Shown here: piece after piece, positions 1-5,856 of the stretch
Layout of the letters: the number at the start of each line of letters is the position of its first letter
Position numbering within the stretch: the stretch's first letter is position 1
Assembly (NCBI GenBank): GCA_012518155.1
Contig: JAAYTC010000045.1
Span: forward strand, 1-9,842
DNA length: 9,842 bases
Source: Bacteroidales bacterium
Lineage (GTDB): Bacteria > Bacteroidota > Bacteroidia > Bacteroidales > Dysgonomonadaceae
Direction of reading: 5' to 3'
Notes under the pieces: model-generated
Databases searched by the model: none
What the model saw: only the letters and a program-made list of their open reading frames with translations
Told to the model about the DNA's origin: nothing
Translations under genes and position numbers: made by a program

Positions 1-1
1 C

Positions 2-430
2 CTGGGGAGCAATAACGCTTACTGCTTCACGCTCTCGGGCAAGGAACTGGAAATTTCACCCGTGACCATCGTGAACTGGGTGACCGGAGAACCGGTATCG
101 GGGCAGTATGTAGCGGTCACGGCGTATCCCACCTTCAAAGGACCGGCAAACACGACGTATTACTTTTATTACGATAATAAGTTGACCGTGGATGGAACGC
201 TGGACGGCACACCAAAGTTACAGAAAATCGATTTCAATAGAGACGGAGAGTGCACCATTAAACCGGATGGGAGGATCCTCACACACATCTTCCCCGCGAC
301 AGTAAATGGGGAGGCTCCCGAAAATATGGAGCCTTACGAACTGGAGAATCCTGTTATTCTCGGAGGATCCGCAAAGGGTAAGATGTACATCAACCTAACT
401 GATATCATCGAAGGTATTACTGCACCGTAA
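2..430 (+). CDS. C-terminal part of an unrecognised protein, cut by the window edge
   Basis: The frame is open from base 2 and ends at TAA 428-430, giving about 142 residues. An internal GTG at 62 is not a credible start, because the frame runs on upstream with protein-like sequence (LGSNNAYCFTLSGKELEIS). The segment is rich in Tyr, Thr, Gly and Pro with alternating hydrophobic residues, which suggests a beta-sandwich. It has no transmembrane segment and ends ...DIIEGITAP. I do not recognise the family. Composition and the Bacteroidales setting would fit the tail of a secreted or surface lipoprotein such as those encoded in polysaccharide-utilisation loci, but that is inference. The transcript probably ends at the hairpin 527-560. 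Coding is well supported; function is unknown. Confidence 0.75.
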   Translation: MGSNNAYCFTLSGKELEISPVTIVNWVTGEPVSGQYVAVTAYPTFKGPANTTYYFYYDNKLTVDGTLDGTPKLQKIDFNRDGECTIKPDGRILTHIFPATVNGEAPENMEPYELENPVILGGSAKGKMYINLTDIIEGITAP

Positions 431-448
431 TCAACTGAAACGATTTTA

Positions 449-473
449 GCTCTCGTGGTAAACAAACGGGAGC
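449..473 (+). other. Small inverted repeat after the first gene
   Basis: GCTCTCGT (449-456) pairs with ACGGGAGC (466-473), 8 base pairs with one G-T wobble and a 9-base loop. No T-run follows, so it is not a convincing terminator by itself. It may be an mRNA 3'-end stabiliser or chance. Confidence 0.35.
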
Positions 474-516
474 GATCAAAAAGTTATAAAGAGAAAGAAA
501 TACCGACTGATAACAT

Positions 517-568
517 GAAAATAGCACGGGGGCTGTTTCAATTCGTTGAGACAGCCCTCGTTATTTTC
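517..568. terminator. Bidirectional intrinsic terminator
   Basis: The arms 527-540 and 547-560 pair over 14 bases with two wobbles and a 6-base loop (ATTCGT). The core is GGGCTGT/ACAGCCC. An A-rich flank (517-523, GAAAATA) and its complement TATTTTC (562-568) lie on either side, so the hairpin works as a terminator from both strands. It ends the leftmost plus-strand gene and also covers the stop codon of the minus-strand relic at 538-540. Confidence 0.75.
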
Positions 569-732
569 AAATCATCTATGCTTGCATCGTATGTGTTATC
601 TCCAAGGTATCGTATCAACGTGGATAACTCGTTGTTAGCGTTAGCGGAATATATATCGTTCGGCTCCAGAATGCTCCGGTGAATGATCTCCGGAAGGTGG
701 TCGTATGCTACGCCTAAAGTAATCGTGACACT
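538..732 (-). pseudogene. Relic of a LamG-like (concanavalin-fold) protein, C-terminal tail only
   Basis: The minus strand is open for 64 codons between TAA (733-735) and TGA (538-540), with no ATG or other good start at its head. The translation reads like real protein. Its end, YLGDNTYDASIDDLKITRA, matches the usual last strand of LamG/jellyroll domains (IDDxRIxxxxLS). The normal tail after TRA is replaced by VSTN and a stop inside the terminator hairpin. It lacks the rest of a LamG domain and any upstream module, so I call it the leftover 3' end of a larger secreted, carbohydrate-active or sialidase-type gene. The family call rests on one motif; the reading frame itself is directly visible. 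Confidence 0.5.
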
Positions 733-761
733 TTACAAAACAACTAAAATACATAAATATA

Positions 762-956
762 ATGAAGGTTAAATACGATAAAGAACAAGATATTCTTTAC
801 CTATCGTTCCGCGACGAGGCTGTTTACGAAAGCGATGAAGAAAAAAAAGATATCATTTTGGACTATACCGCTACTGGACAGATAGTAGGTATCGAGGTGT
901 TGAATGCATCCAGACAGGTGAGCAATCCTACAAAATTGGAGTATGAAGTAGCATAA
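762..956 (+). CDS. DUF2283 family small protein
   Basis: This gene encodes 64 residues starting MKVKYDKEQDILYLSF, with ILDYTATGQIVGIEVLNAS at 32-50. Both blocks are the DUF2283 signature (M-x-V-x-YD...D-x-LY, then hDY...G-x-hVGIEhL-x-AS). The length is normal for the family, so it appears intact. ATG 762 is preceded by an A-rich leader (AAATACATAAATATA), typical of Bacteroidetes. DUF2283 genes often sit next to a DUF4258 gene in toxin-antitoxin-like pairs, and DUF2283 is the presumed antitoxin-like member; biochemical function is not settled. No DUF4258 partner is visible here, only the LamG relic upstream and a broken yhcG downstream, so it looks like an orphan. Confidence 0.85.
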   Translation: MKVKYDKEQDILYLSFRDEAVYESDEEKKDIILDYTATGQIVGIEVLNASRQVSNPTKLEYEVA

Positions 957-1040
957 GATTGCCCTAAGTTCAACTTGGAGATGTAGTATCAGCTAAAACT
1001 ATTTGTCCTGCAATGTTTATGCGATAAATCAGATAATATA

Positions 1041-1656
1041 ATGATGGTAAAACATCAAAATTTCAACCAACTAATTGATAATGTTTATTAAACGCATTGT
1101 CAATTGCAATTGAATGCCAAGAAAGTAGTCAACATTAACCTCACTATCCGAAATTGGTTGGTTGGATATTATATTGTTGAGTTAGCTTTTTAGGAGAGGA
1201 AAAAAGCCAGTCGCTGACTGGCGAATTACAAGAAGAGTATCCTATTTCATCCGAAACCCTTCTATCTCAATTAAGTTTTACTCATTTTATAGAATTGATA
1301 AAATTGGAAGACCCACTCAAAGTATAGATGTTATCCGTGACCCTTATTTCTTGGAATTTCTCGGGTTGGTAGAACGGTCCGAATATAGTGAATCGGAGTT
1401 AGAACAAGCCATTTTAGACCATCTGCAGAAATTTTTGATAGAACTCGGCACTGGATTCTGTTTTGAAGCTCGTCAAAAACGAATCACGTTGGACAATACC
1501 CATTATCGTATTGATTTGGTTTTCTATCATCGTATTCTGAAAAGCCATATTTTGATTGATCTAAAGATCGGAAAATTCGACCATACTGATGTCGGGAAAT
1601 ATGATTCTCTGCAAAGTATCCGCGATGGAATTAAAGGGACCCGAATAATGACTTAA
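1041..1656 (+). pseudogene. yhcG: Broken YhcG/DUF1016 PDDEXK nuclease gene
   Basis: Three blocks in three frames together outline a YhcG protein. Block A (1041-1193) starts MMVKHQNFNQLIDNVY, has a stop at 1089-1091, then resumes with the DUF1016 N-terminal signature VNINLTIRNWLVGYYIVE before TAG 1191-1193. Block B (about 1196-1321) reads TGELQEE...LSQLSFTHFIELIKLEDPLK. Block C (about 1330-1656) reads VIRDPYFLEFLGL...FCFEARQKRITL...YRIDLVFYHRILKSHILIDLKIGK, the PDDEXK core with its D, E and DLK residues. After VGK the usual GQMQxYVNYYD segment and the C-terminus are missing. Roughly 70-80 residues also seem lost at each of the two internal joints. YhcG-type proteins are putative nucleases often found in defence and restriction-modification islands. 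Only block C (1351-1656, TTG start) could give a product, and it is very unlikely to be active. Confidence 0.85.
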
Positions 1657-2024
1657 GAGTAAATAGAATAGATAAACAAATCAGAAAAAACACGTAAATT
1701 TGCGAGAAGATGATGAAACAAAAAATAAGTTTTAAATTAGAGATAAAAACTCTTGACTTAGAGAAACAATAATCATTTGACACTCATACTGAACGTGTTG
1801 CGATTCGCAAATCAGAGATAAACTAGAGATAAACATGGAAAGGAAGCAGATATAGGAACAAACTGTGGTAGTGGTGGACAAAAGCCGGATTACCGTCAAA
1901 GAACTTGTAACTCTTGCGCAAGGGTGGTAAGTACGGTTGTTAATCATCGTCTCGGCAAACAGCGAATATCGCTTTAAAAGTTTGCAGATTTACTTTTCAA
2001 TCGTAAATTTGCAAGAAAAGAAAA
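1657..2024 (+). other. Gene-poor stretch with promoter-like boxes and reading scraps
   Basis: No intact gene is seen in these 368 bases. A promoter-like box TAAATTTG (1695-1702) precedes ATG 1710, which gives only MMKQKISFKLEIKTLDLEKQ before a stop. A second start at 1835 reads MERKQI, stop, then EQTVVVVDKSRITVKELVTL and on to TAA 1928-1930; the latter part resembles the first helices of a helix-turn-helix domain but is too short to assign. AGAGATAAA occurs three times (1739, 1814, 1825), the last two 11 bases apart. The stretch is probably decayed coding DNA plus the upstream region of the ATPase gene. Confidence 0.4.
1981..2011 (+). promoter_or_regulatory. Bacteroidetes-type promoter of the ATPase gene
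   Basis: A -33 box TTTGC (1981-1985) and a -7 box TAAATTTG (2004-2011) are separated by 18 bases, the same layout as the YafQ operon promoter. Transcription should start near 2018, only a few bases before ATG 2025, so the leader is very short and A-rich. Confidence 0.7.
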
Positions 2025-3182
2025 ATGATACAGCGCACGTTGACAGAGAAACTCATCATGTTGGGTAATAAATTCCCGATTGTAACGCTTACCGGTCCCA
2101 GGCAGTCGGGTAAATCCACGTTGTTGCGGTCGGTATTGCCCCATTACAAGTATGTTTCCATGGAAGATCCCGACAATCAATTAATCGCACTGGACGATCC
2201 GCGAGGGTTTCTAAAAACATATTCCGATAAAACTATCATCGACGAAGTGCAACGTGTGCCCGATCTGTTCTCTTACTTGCAAACGCACGTAGACAATGAG
2301 AACAAGGAAGGGATGTATTACCTGGCCGGATCACAAAACTTCCTATTGATGCAGTCCATCAGCCAATCGCTCGCGGGAAGAACCGCCATCCTCAAGTTGT
2401 TGCCGTTTTCGCACGAGGAGTTAAGGCAAGCTGGATTAGTCTCGTCGACCAGCGACGAGGAGATTTTTTACGGAGGGTATCCGCGGATTTATGATAAAGG
2501 AATTCATCCGTCTGATTTCTATTCCAATTATATTCAGACTTATGTTGAGAAAGACTTGCGATTATTGAAAAATATTGACAACCTGAGCAAGTTTATCCGG
2601 TTCATCAAGCTATGCGCCGGACGCATCGGTCAGTTACTTAACCTCTCTTCGCTCGCCAACGAAGCAGGAGTGGCCGTATCCACCGTCCAGTCGTGGTTAT
2701 CCGTCTTGGAAGCCAGCTATATTCTCTACTTGTTAAAGCCCGATCATAATAATTACGCCAAGCGGCTCATCAAGTCGCCCAAGCTCTATTTCTACGATAC
2801 CGGACTGGCTTGCTCGTTACTGGAAATTGAGGAATCCACGCAAGTTTCCACCCATTTCCTTCGCGGAGGATTGTTCGAGAACATGGTGATCAATGAATTC
2901 ATAAAAGCCTCGTTGCATACCGGACAAACTCCCCGTCTCACGTTTTGGCGAGACAGCACGGGCAATGAGGTAGACCTCCTGGTGTCCTTGAAAGGCAAGC
3001 AAAAAGCCTACGAGATAAAGTCAGGGGCCACATTCTCAACCGATGATTTCAAGGGAATCAAGGTGTGGTCTAAGCTCTCGGGGGCCCATCCCGAGGATTG
3101 TCATGTTATATACAACGGTGATCGGGGTTTTGCCACTTCTTTCGGGGGAGTAATCCCATGGTCGGACCTTTTTTTTCAATAG
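2025..3182 (+). CDS. ATP-binding protein, AAA domain plus DUF4143
   Basis: 385 residues, a full-length and apparently intact member of the widespread AAA_14/DUF4143 ATPase family. The N-terminal ATPase domain has Walker A GPRQSGKST (24-32), Walker B TIIDEVQ (70-76) and the following YYLAGSQNF (98-106). The middle carries GGYPRIY (150-156) and YVEKDLR (173-179). A winged-helix-like segment follows (about 205-245, LSSLANEAGVAVSTVQSWL). The C-terminal DUF4143 part has a PDDEXK-like layout: E285 in GGLFENMV, D317 in GNEVDLLV, and E330-x-K332 in AYEIKSG. The cellular role of the family is unknown; it is common in accessory regions and a link to DNA handling or defence is only inferred. It has its own promoter (1981-2011). 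No neighbour is translationally coupled to it. Confidence 0.92.
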   Translation: MIQRTLTEKLIMLGNKFPIVTLTGPRQSGKSTLLRSVLPHYKYVSMEDPDNQLIALDDPRGFLKTYSDKTIIDEVQRVPDLFSYLQTHVDNENKEGMYYLAGSQNFLLMQSISQSLAGRTAILKLLPFSHEELRQAGLVSSTSDEEIFYGGYPRIYDKGIHPSDFYSNYIQTYVEKDLRLLKNIDNLSKFIRFIKLCAGRIGQLLNLSSLANEAGVAVSTVQSWLSVLEASYILYLLKPDHNNYAKRLIKSPKLYFYDTGLACSLLEIEESTQVSTHFLRGGLFENMVINEFIKASLHTGQTPRLTFWRDSTGNEVDLLVSLKGKQKAYEIKSGATFSTDDFKGIKVWSKLSGAHPEDCHVIYNGDRGFATSFGGVIPWSDLFFQ

Positions 3183-3230
3183 TAGGAATTGTCTGAATTA
3201 TACCTCATTTCAACTTGAAGGTGCAGGAAG

Positions 3231-3261
3231 TTTGCTTTATCAAATTTATATATTACATTTG
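3231..3261 (+). promoter_or_regulatory. Promoter of the RHH-YafQ operon
   Basis: A -33 box TTTGC (3231-3235) and a -7 box TACATTTG (3254-3261) are exactly 18 bases apart. The expected start is near 3268, just before the repeats 3272-3301, giving a leader of about 40 bases. Confidence 0.75.
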
Positions 3262-3271
3262 CATGGATATG

Positions 3272-3301
3272 TATAACAAATATATAACAAATATATAACA
3301 A
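3272..3301 (+). repeat. Three direct repeats, probable antitoxin operator
   Basis: TATAACAA occurs at 3272-3279, 3283-3290 and 3294-3301, each 11 bases from the last (about one helical turn). The block lies just after the -7 box and before the ATG of a ribbon-helix-helix antitoxin. Such proteins repress their own operons by binding short phased repeats, so autoregulation is the natural reading. The last copy runs into the palindrome ACAATTGT. Confidence 0.6.
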
Positions 3302-3311
3302 TTGTATAATA

Positions 3312-3554
3312 ATGGGAGTCAAATCAATAAAAAAACAGACAGCATTCCGCTTGGATGAAGACTTGATAAAAAAATTAAAAGTAGCAGCCAAAAAAGAAAA
3401 TCGGAGTTTGAATAATTACGTGGAATGTATTCTTATGGATAGTTTGTATAAGGAGCCGAATGAAACTACGTTGGCAGCAATAAATGAAGCGGAGACCGAA
3501 CAATTGGAGACACTTGATTTAAATAACTTTAAAAAATACGTAGCTTCATTATGA
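3312..3554 (+). CDS. Ribbon-helix-helix antitoxin, partner of YafQ toxin
   Basis: 80 residues. The N-terminal half fits a ribbon-helix-helix DNA-binding fold: beta strand KKQTAFRL (7-14), first helix (15-29, DEDLIKKLKVAAKKE), the turn NRSLNNYV (30-37), then the second helix. The acidic C-terminal half (about 50-80, NETTLAAINEAETEQLETLD) is the part expected to wrap the toxin. It overlaps the toxin gene by four bases (ATGA, 3551-3554), so the two are translationally coupled. Expected role: neutralise the toxin in the cytoplasm and repress the operon through the 11-base-spaced repeats upstream. The antitoxin family (RelB/ParD/CopG-like) is clear at fold level only. It appears intact. Confidence 0.88.
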   Translation: MGVKSIKKQTAFRLDEDLIKKLKVAAKKENRSLNNYVECILMDSLYKEPNETTLAAINEAETEQLETLDLNNFKKYVASL

Positions 3555-3826
3555 GAATTTTGAAGTATACGACTCAATTCAAAAAGGACTTGAAAAGGAT
3601 ACAAAATAAACCGAAAAAAATCGCAGCCCTAGAAAAAGCTCTTTACTTATTGAGAGAAACAGGAACAGTGCCGCCTGAATATAGGCCCCATTTTTTGAAA
3701 GGCAATTACAGGGAATGCATGGAGTGTCATATTCAAGGGGATTTTTTGCTGATTTGGATTGATAAGAGTGATAATGTGATTAAATTAATCAGACTAGGTA
3801 GCCATTCTGAATTATTCAAAAGGTGA
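3551..3826 (+). CDS. yafQ: YafQ family type II toxin (mRNA interferase)
   Basis: 91 residues, the normal size for YafQ in the RelE/ParE superfamily. The conserved YafQ pattern is complete: H47 and the LKG that follows (HFLKGNYRE), H60 in ECHIQGDF, D64, W69 in LLIWI, H85 in RLGSHSELF, and F89. In E. coli YafQ the matching residues are H50, H63, D67, W76, H87 and F91; they make the protein a ribosome-dependent endoribonuclease that cuts mRNA at the A site. All catalytic positions are present, so the toxin is predicted to be active. It is coupled to the upstream antitoxin by a 4-base overlap. Directly after its stop, in another frame, begins the tail of a different antitoxin. Confidence 0.92.
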   Translation: MRILKYTTQFKKDLKRIQNKPKKIAALEKALYLLRETGTVPPEYRPHFLKGNYRECMECHIQGDFLLIWIDKSDNVIKLIRLGSHSELFKR

Positions 3827-3911
3827 TACCATTGCATCTGCTACCGGAACTACCATCAATGAATTTATAAATAGGGCAATTTCTAATGAATTGGAACACG
3901 CGAAGCGATAG
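3822..3911 (+). pseudogene. Tail of a second ribbon-helix-helix antitoxin
   Basis: A frame running through the end of yafQ reads GDTIASATGTTINEFINRAI and then SNELEHAKR before TAG 3909-3911. The pattern A-x-G-x-(T/S)-I-N-x-FI-x-x-AI is the turn and second helix of CopG/DUF1778-like antitoxins. The beta strand, first helix and start codon are absent, so this is a remnant. It is a different protein from the intact antitoxin upstream. Probably the end of another toxin-antitoxin operon, left after recombination at the yafQ stop codon. The family call rests on about 30 residues. Confidence 0.6.
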
Positions 3912-3978
3912 CAGATAATGGGAGTTCGGGTGAATCGCTTGATTTTTATGGGTCTGTGTATATGTAAAGACTTTTATG

Positions 3979-3986
3979 TACCTTTG
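3979..3986 (+). promoter_or_regulatory. -7 box in front of the broken AlbA_2 gene
   Basis: TACCTTTG fits TAnnTTTG and lies 8 bases before ATG 3995, so the start of transcription would be almost at the start codon. The -33 box is not clear. Confidence 0.45.
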
Positions 3987-3994
3987 ATATTGTA

Positions 3995-4224
3995 ATGGCT
4001 TTACCAATAAATATAGAAGAATTAATAAAAGGCAACACCGTTGAATGGGAGCGAATAGAGTTTAAGGCCGGGTGGAATCCGGAAACGACTATCCATACCA
4101 TCTTGATCCCTTGTTAGATTTAGGTTGGATTAGCTACACGAATCCCGATAATCCAAGGGATCGAAATCAGAAGTACAAAATTACTAAGACTGGTAAGCGA
4201 ATTTTAGCTCTGTTGAATAAATAA
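3995..4224 (+). pseudogene. AlbA_2 (Schlafen-like) ATP-binding protein gene reduced to its two ends
   Basis: From ATG 3995 the frame reads MALPINIEELIKGNTVEWER and goes on IEFKAGWNPETTIHTI, the N-terminus of AlbA_2-domain proteins (E-x-x-x-hEFK-x-GWNP), then meets TAG 4115-4117. In another frame, from about 4102 to TAA 4222-4224, comes HLDPLLDLGWISYTNP...QKYKITKTGKRILALL, the typical C-terminal winged-helix end of the same family. Intact relatives have several hundred residues, so most of the gene, including nearly all of the AlbA_2 domain and the ATPase-like middle, has been deleted around 4100-4112. AlbA_2 proteins are predicted transcription regulators or nucleic-acid-binding ATPases, often in accessory and defence regions. 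It is not functional. Confidence 0.75.
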
Positions 4225-4248
4225 TCTGCCATATTGTCCTGTGTTTTC

Positions 4249-4269
4249 GCTATAAGTGTCGTTTATAGC
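4249..4269. promoter_or_regulatory. Inverted repeat upstream of the dioxygenase gene
   Basis: GCTATAA (4249-4255) and TTATAGC (4263-4269) are perfect 7-base arms with a 7-base gap. A further GCTATA lies at 4290-4295. It sits 45-65 bases before the start codon, where a regulator of the dioxygenase could bind, but it could be chance in AT-rich DNA. Confidence 0.3.
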
Positions 4270-4313
4270 ATTGGCTTGATTGTTGTTTTGCTATAGAAAA
4301 AATAGATAATATT

Positions 4314-5291
4314 GTGGGCCAATTAAGAGGAGTACACCATGTGACCGCGATCACGAGCAGCGCGGAGAAGAATTACGAGTTTTTCACCCATGTCCTTGGG
4401 ATGCGGCTGGTGAAGAAGACGGTGAATCAGGACGATATCCGGACGTATCACTTGTTCTTCGCGGACGATAAGGGGAACGCGGGGACGGATATGACGTTCT
4501 TCGACTTCCCCGGGATCCCGAAAGGGGTGCACGGGACGAACGAGATCTATAAGACGTCGTTCCGGGTGCCGACGCACGCGGCGTTGGATTACTGGGTGAA
4601 GCGGTTCGACCGACTGAACGTGAAGCACGAGGGCATCAGCGAGCAGTTCGGGAAGAAGACGCTTGCGTTTGTCGATTTCGACGATCAGTACTATCAGTTG
4701 ATTTCGGATGAAGGAAACGTGGGGGTGGCCTCGGGCATCCCGTGGCAAAAGGGACCGGTTCCGCTGGAGCACGCGATCACGGGGCTGGGACCTGTTTTTG
4801 TACGGATCGATAAGTTTGATTCGTTTAAATGGGTGCTGGAGAAGGTGTTTCCGATGAAAGAGACAGCGACCGAGGGCGACGCTCATCTGTTCGAGATGGG
4901 AGAGGGAGGCAACGGGGCTTCGGTGATCGTGGAGGAGAACACGACGCTTCCGCAATCGCGACAAGGGTACGGAACCGTGCATCACGCGGCGTTCCGGGTG
5001 GCGGATCGAGCGGAGCTGGACGAGTGGATTAAACGCCTGAACCAACTGGGCATGCCTTCGTCGGGGTACGTGGATCGATTCTTCTTCGAGTCGCTCTACA
5101 CCCGTGTCACGCCTTCTATCTTGTTTGAACTGGCGACGGACGGGCCGGGGTTCATGGGCGATGAGCCGTACGAGACCTTAGGAGAAAAATTGTCACTGCC
5201 GCCTTTCCTGGAGCATAAACGGGAGCAGATCGAGGGAATGGTTCGCCCCATCGATACGGTGAGGAGTACCAAGGAGTTCGTAAAAGAATGA
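4314..5291 (+). CDS. Ring-cleaving dioxygenase, VOC superfamily (MhqO/MhqA-like)
   Basis: 325 residues, close to the usual length of this family. Two glyoxalase/VOC modules are visible: residues 4-130, opening with GVHHVTAI (6-13) and containing LVKKTVNQDD and YHLFFAD, and residues about 150-280, with GTVHHAAF (220-227) and ILFELATDGPGF (269-280). The HH pairs and E272 fit the His/His/Glu metal site of extradiol-type enzymes. Relatives (MhqO, MhqA, LinE-like) open hydroquinone or catechol rings and protect against quinones; the substrate here is not known. GTG 4314 is chosen because the family begins a few residues before GVHH and no ATG lies upstream in frame. It is visibly richer in G and C than its neighbours. 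It ends 3 bases before the convergent YoeB gene, with no terminator between them. Confidence 0.9.
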   Translation: MGQLRGVHHVTAITSSAEKNYEFFTHVLGMRLVKKTVNQDDIRTYHLFFADDKGNAGTDMTFFDFPGIPKGVHGTNEIYKTSFRVPTHAALDYWVKRFDRLNVKHEGISEQFGKKTLAFVDFDDQYYQLISDEGNVGVASGIPWQKGPVPLEHAITGLGPVFVRIDKFDSFKWVLEKVFPMKETATEGDAHLFEMGEGGNGASVIVEENTTLPQSRQGYGTVHHAAFRVADRAELDEWIKRLNQLGMPSSGYVDRFFFESLYTRVTPSILFELATDGPGFMGDEPYETLGEKLSLPPFLEHKREQIEGMVRPIDTVRSTKEFVKE

Positions 5292-5294
5292 TTG

Positions 5295-5570
5295 TTATTT
5301 GTCCTTGTAATGCCCTTCCATGGATAGTATAAGAACGGTTACTACATCATCGTAAATATCATAAATCAGACGATCTTTCCCACTTATCCTACGTGAAAAG
5401 GTCACCGAATTACCTGAGATTAGAGGTTCGGGGTGTCCCGTACCTGTACGGGGATGTTCTGCCAGTTCTGGCATTAACTTTTTTACTTTTTTGAAGGCGT
5501 TCGGATTTGATTTCTTGTATTTTGCTAAACTTTTTTCGGCTTCAGGGGTGAATGTAATCTGGTAACTCAT
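5295..5570 (-). CDS. yoeB: YoeB/Txe family type II toxin
   Basis: 91 residues, slightly longer than E. coli YoeB (84). The family pattern is present: GHPEPL (45-50, matching KPEPL of YoeB), SRRI (59-62), KDRLIYDIYDD (65-75) and the closing GHY (86-88). By alignment the catalytic residues are E48, R67, H87 and Y88, corresponding to E46, R65, H83 and Y84. YoeB cuts mRNA on the ribosome after the start codon region, blocking translation. Three residues (KDK) follow the normally terminal Tyr, so the C-terminus is extended. Its ATG overlaps the antitoxin stop by four bases (5567-5570). The predicted toxin is intact. Confidence 0.92.
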   Translation of the reverse strand: MSYQITFTPEAEKSLAKYKKSNPNAFKKVKKLMPELAEHPRTGTGHPEPLISGNSVTFSRRISGKDRLIYDIYDDVVTVLILSMEGHYKDK

Positions 5571-5821
5571 AAGGATTCGAGGAATTTTATGGCTTCGTCT
5601 GCGGTCCTATAAGTGACAAACTCCCCGTTTCTATATTGTGCCCGTGACCTCTCGATTCTTTCTTCAGCTTCGGGAGAAAGGAGAAAATCATTATCATCCA
5701 CGGGAACGAGCATGTATGCTCTCTTTTTACCTCTTCTGATGATAATTTTTTCTCCCTTATCGGCTAATTCAAACATAGATGCTTGTTTTTCTCTGAACTC
5801 TCTTGATGTTACTTGTACCAT
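5567..5821 (-). CDS. yefM: YefM/Phd family antitoxin, partner of YoeB
   Basis: 84 residues from the ATG at 5819-5821. A longer frame from 5926 exists, but it would start upstream of the promoter and operator, and the family begins with MVQVTSREFREKQASMFELA, which matches YefM/Phd (M...S.xxxRxxxxxhhxxh). GEKIIIRRGKKRAYMLVPVDD (23-43) is the typical second part of the N-terminal DNA-binding dimer domain. The C-terminal tail (EEAE-like, 50-84) is acidic and probably wraps YoeB. It neutralises the toxin and, with it, represses the operon. The palindrome at 5839-5856, 18 bases before the start codon, is the likely site. Confidence 0.9.
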   Translation of the reverse strand: MVQVTSREFREKQASMFELADKGEKIIIRRGKKRAYMLVPVDDNDFLLSPEAEERIERSRAQYRNGEFVTYRTADEAIKFLESL

Positions 5822-5838
5822 ATATTCATTTTTTAAAA

Positions 5839-5856
5839 TGTACCAATTGTGGTACA
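5839..5856. promoter_or_regulatory. Palindromic operator of the YefM-YoeB operon
   Basis: TGTACCAATTGTGGTACA has perfect 7-base arms around a 4-base centre. Known YefM operators are palindromes with TGTACA cores, which this resembles. It touches the -7 box (5855-5862) and covers the expected transcription start. Confidence 0.7.

Noticed and set aside
455..682. A 75-codon plus-strand frame
   Set aside because: It runs through the terminator hairpin and across the minus-strand LamG relic; its sequence looks random.
1351..1656. Intact 101-residue nuclease
   Set aside because: The upstream blocks in other frames and the missing C-terminus show that it is a piece of a broken yhcG gene.
1739..1834. 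AGAGATAAA repeats as a CRISPR or phage-type array
   Set aside because: Only three short copies, irregular spacing, and no spacer-like pattern or cas genes.
4323..5045. A 240-codon open frame on the minus strand
   Set aside because: It is antisense to the dioxygenase gene, is full of Arg, His and Leu as expected from a GC-rich shadow frame, and has no domain.
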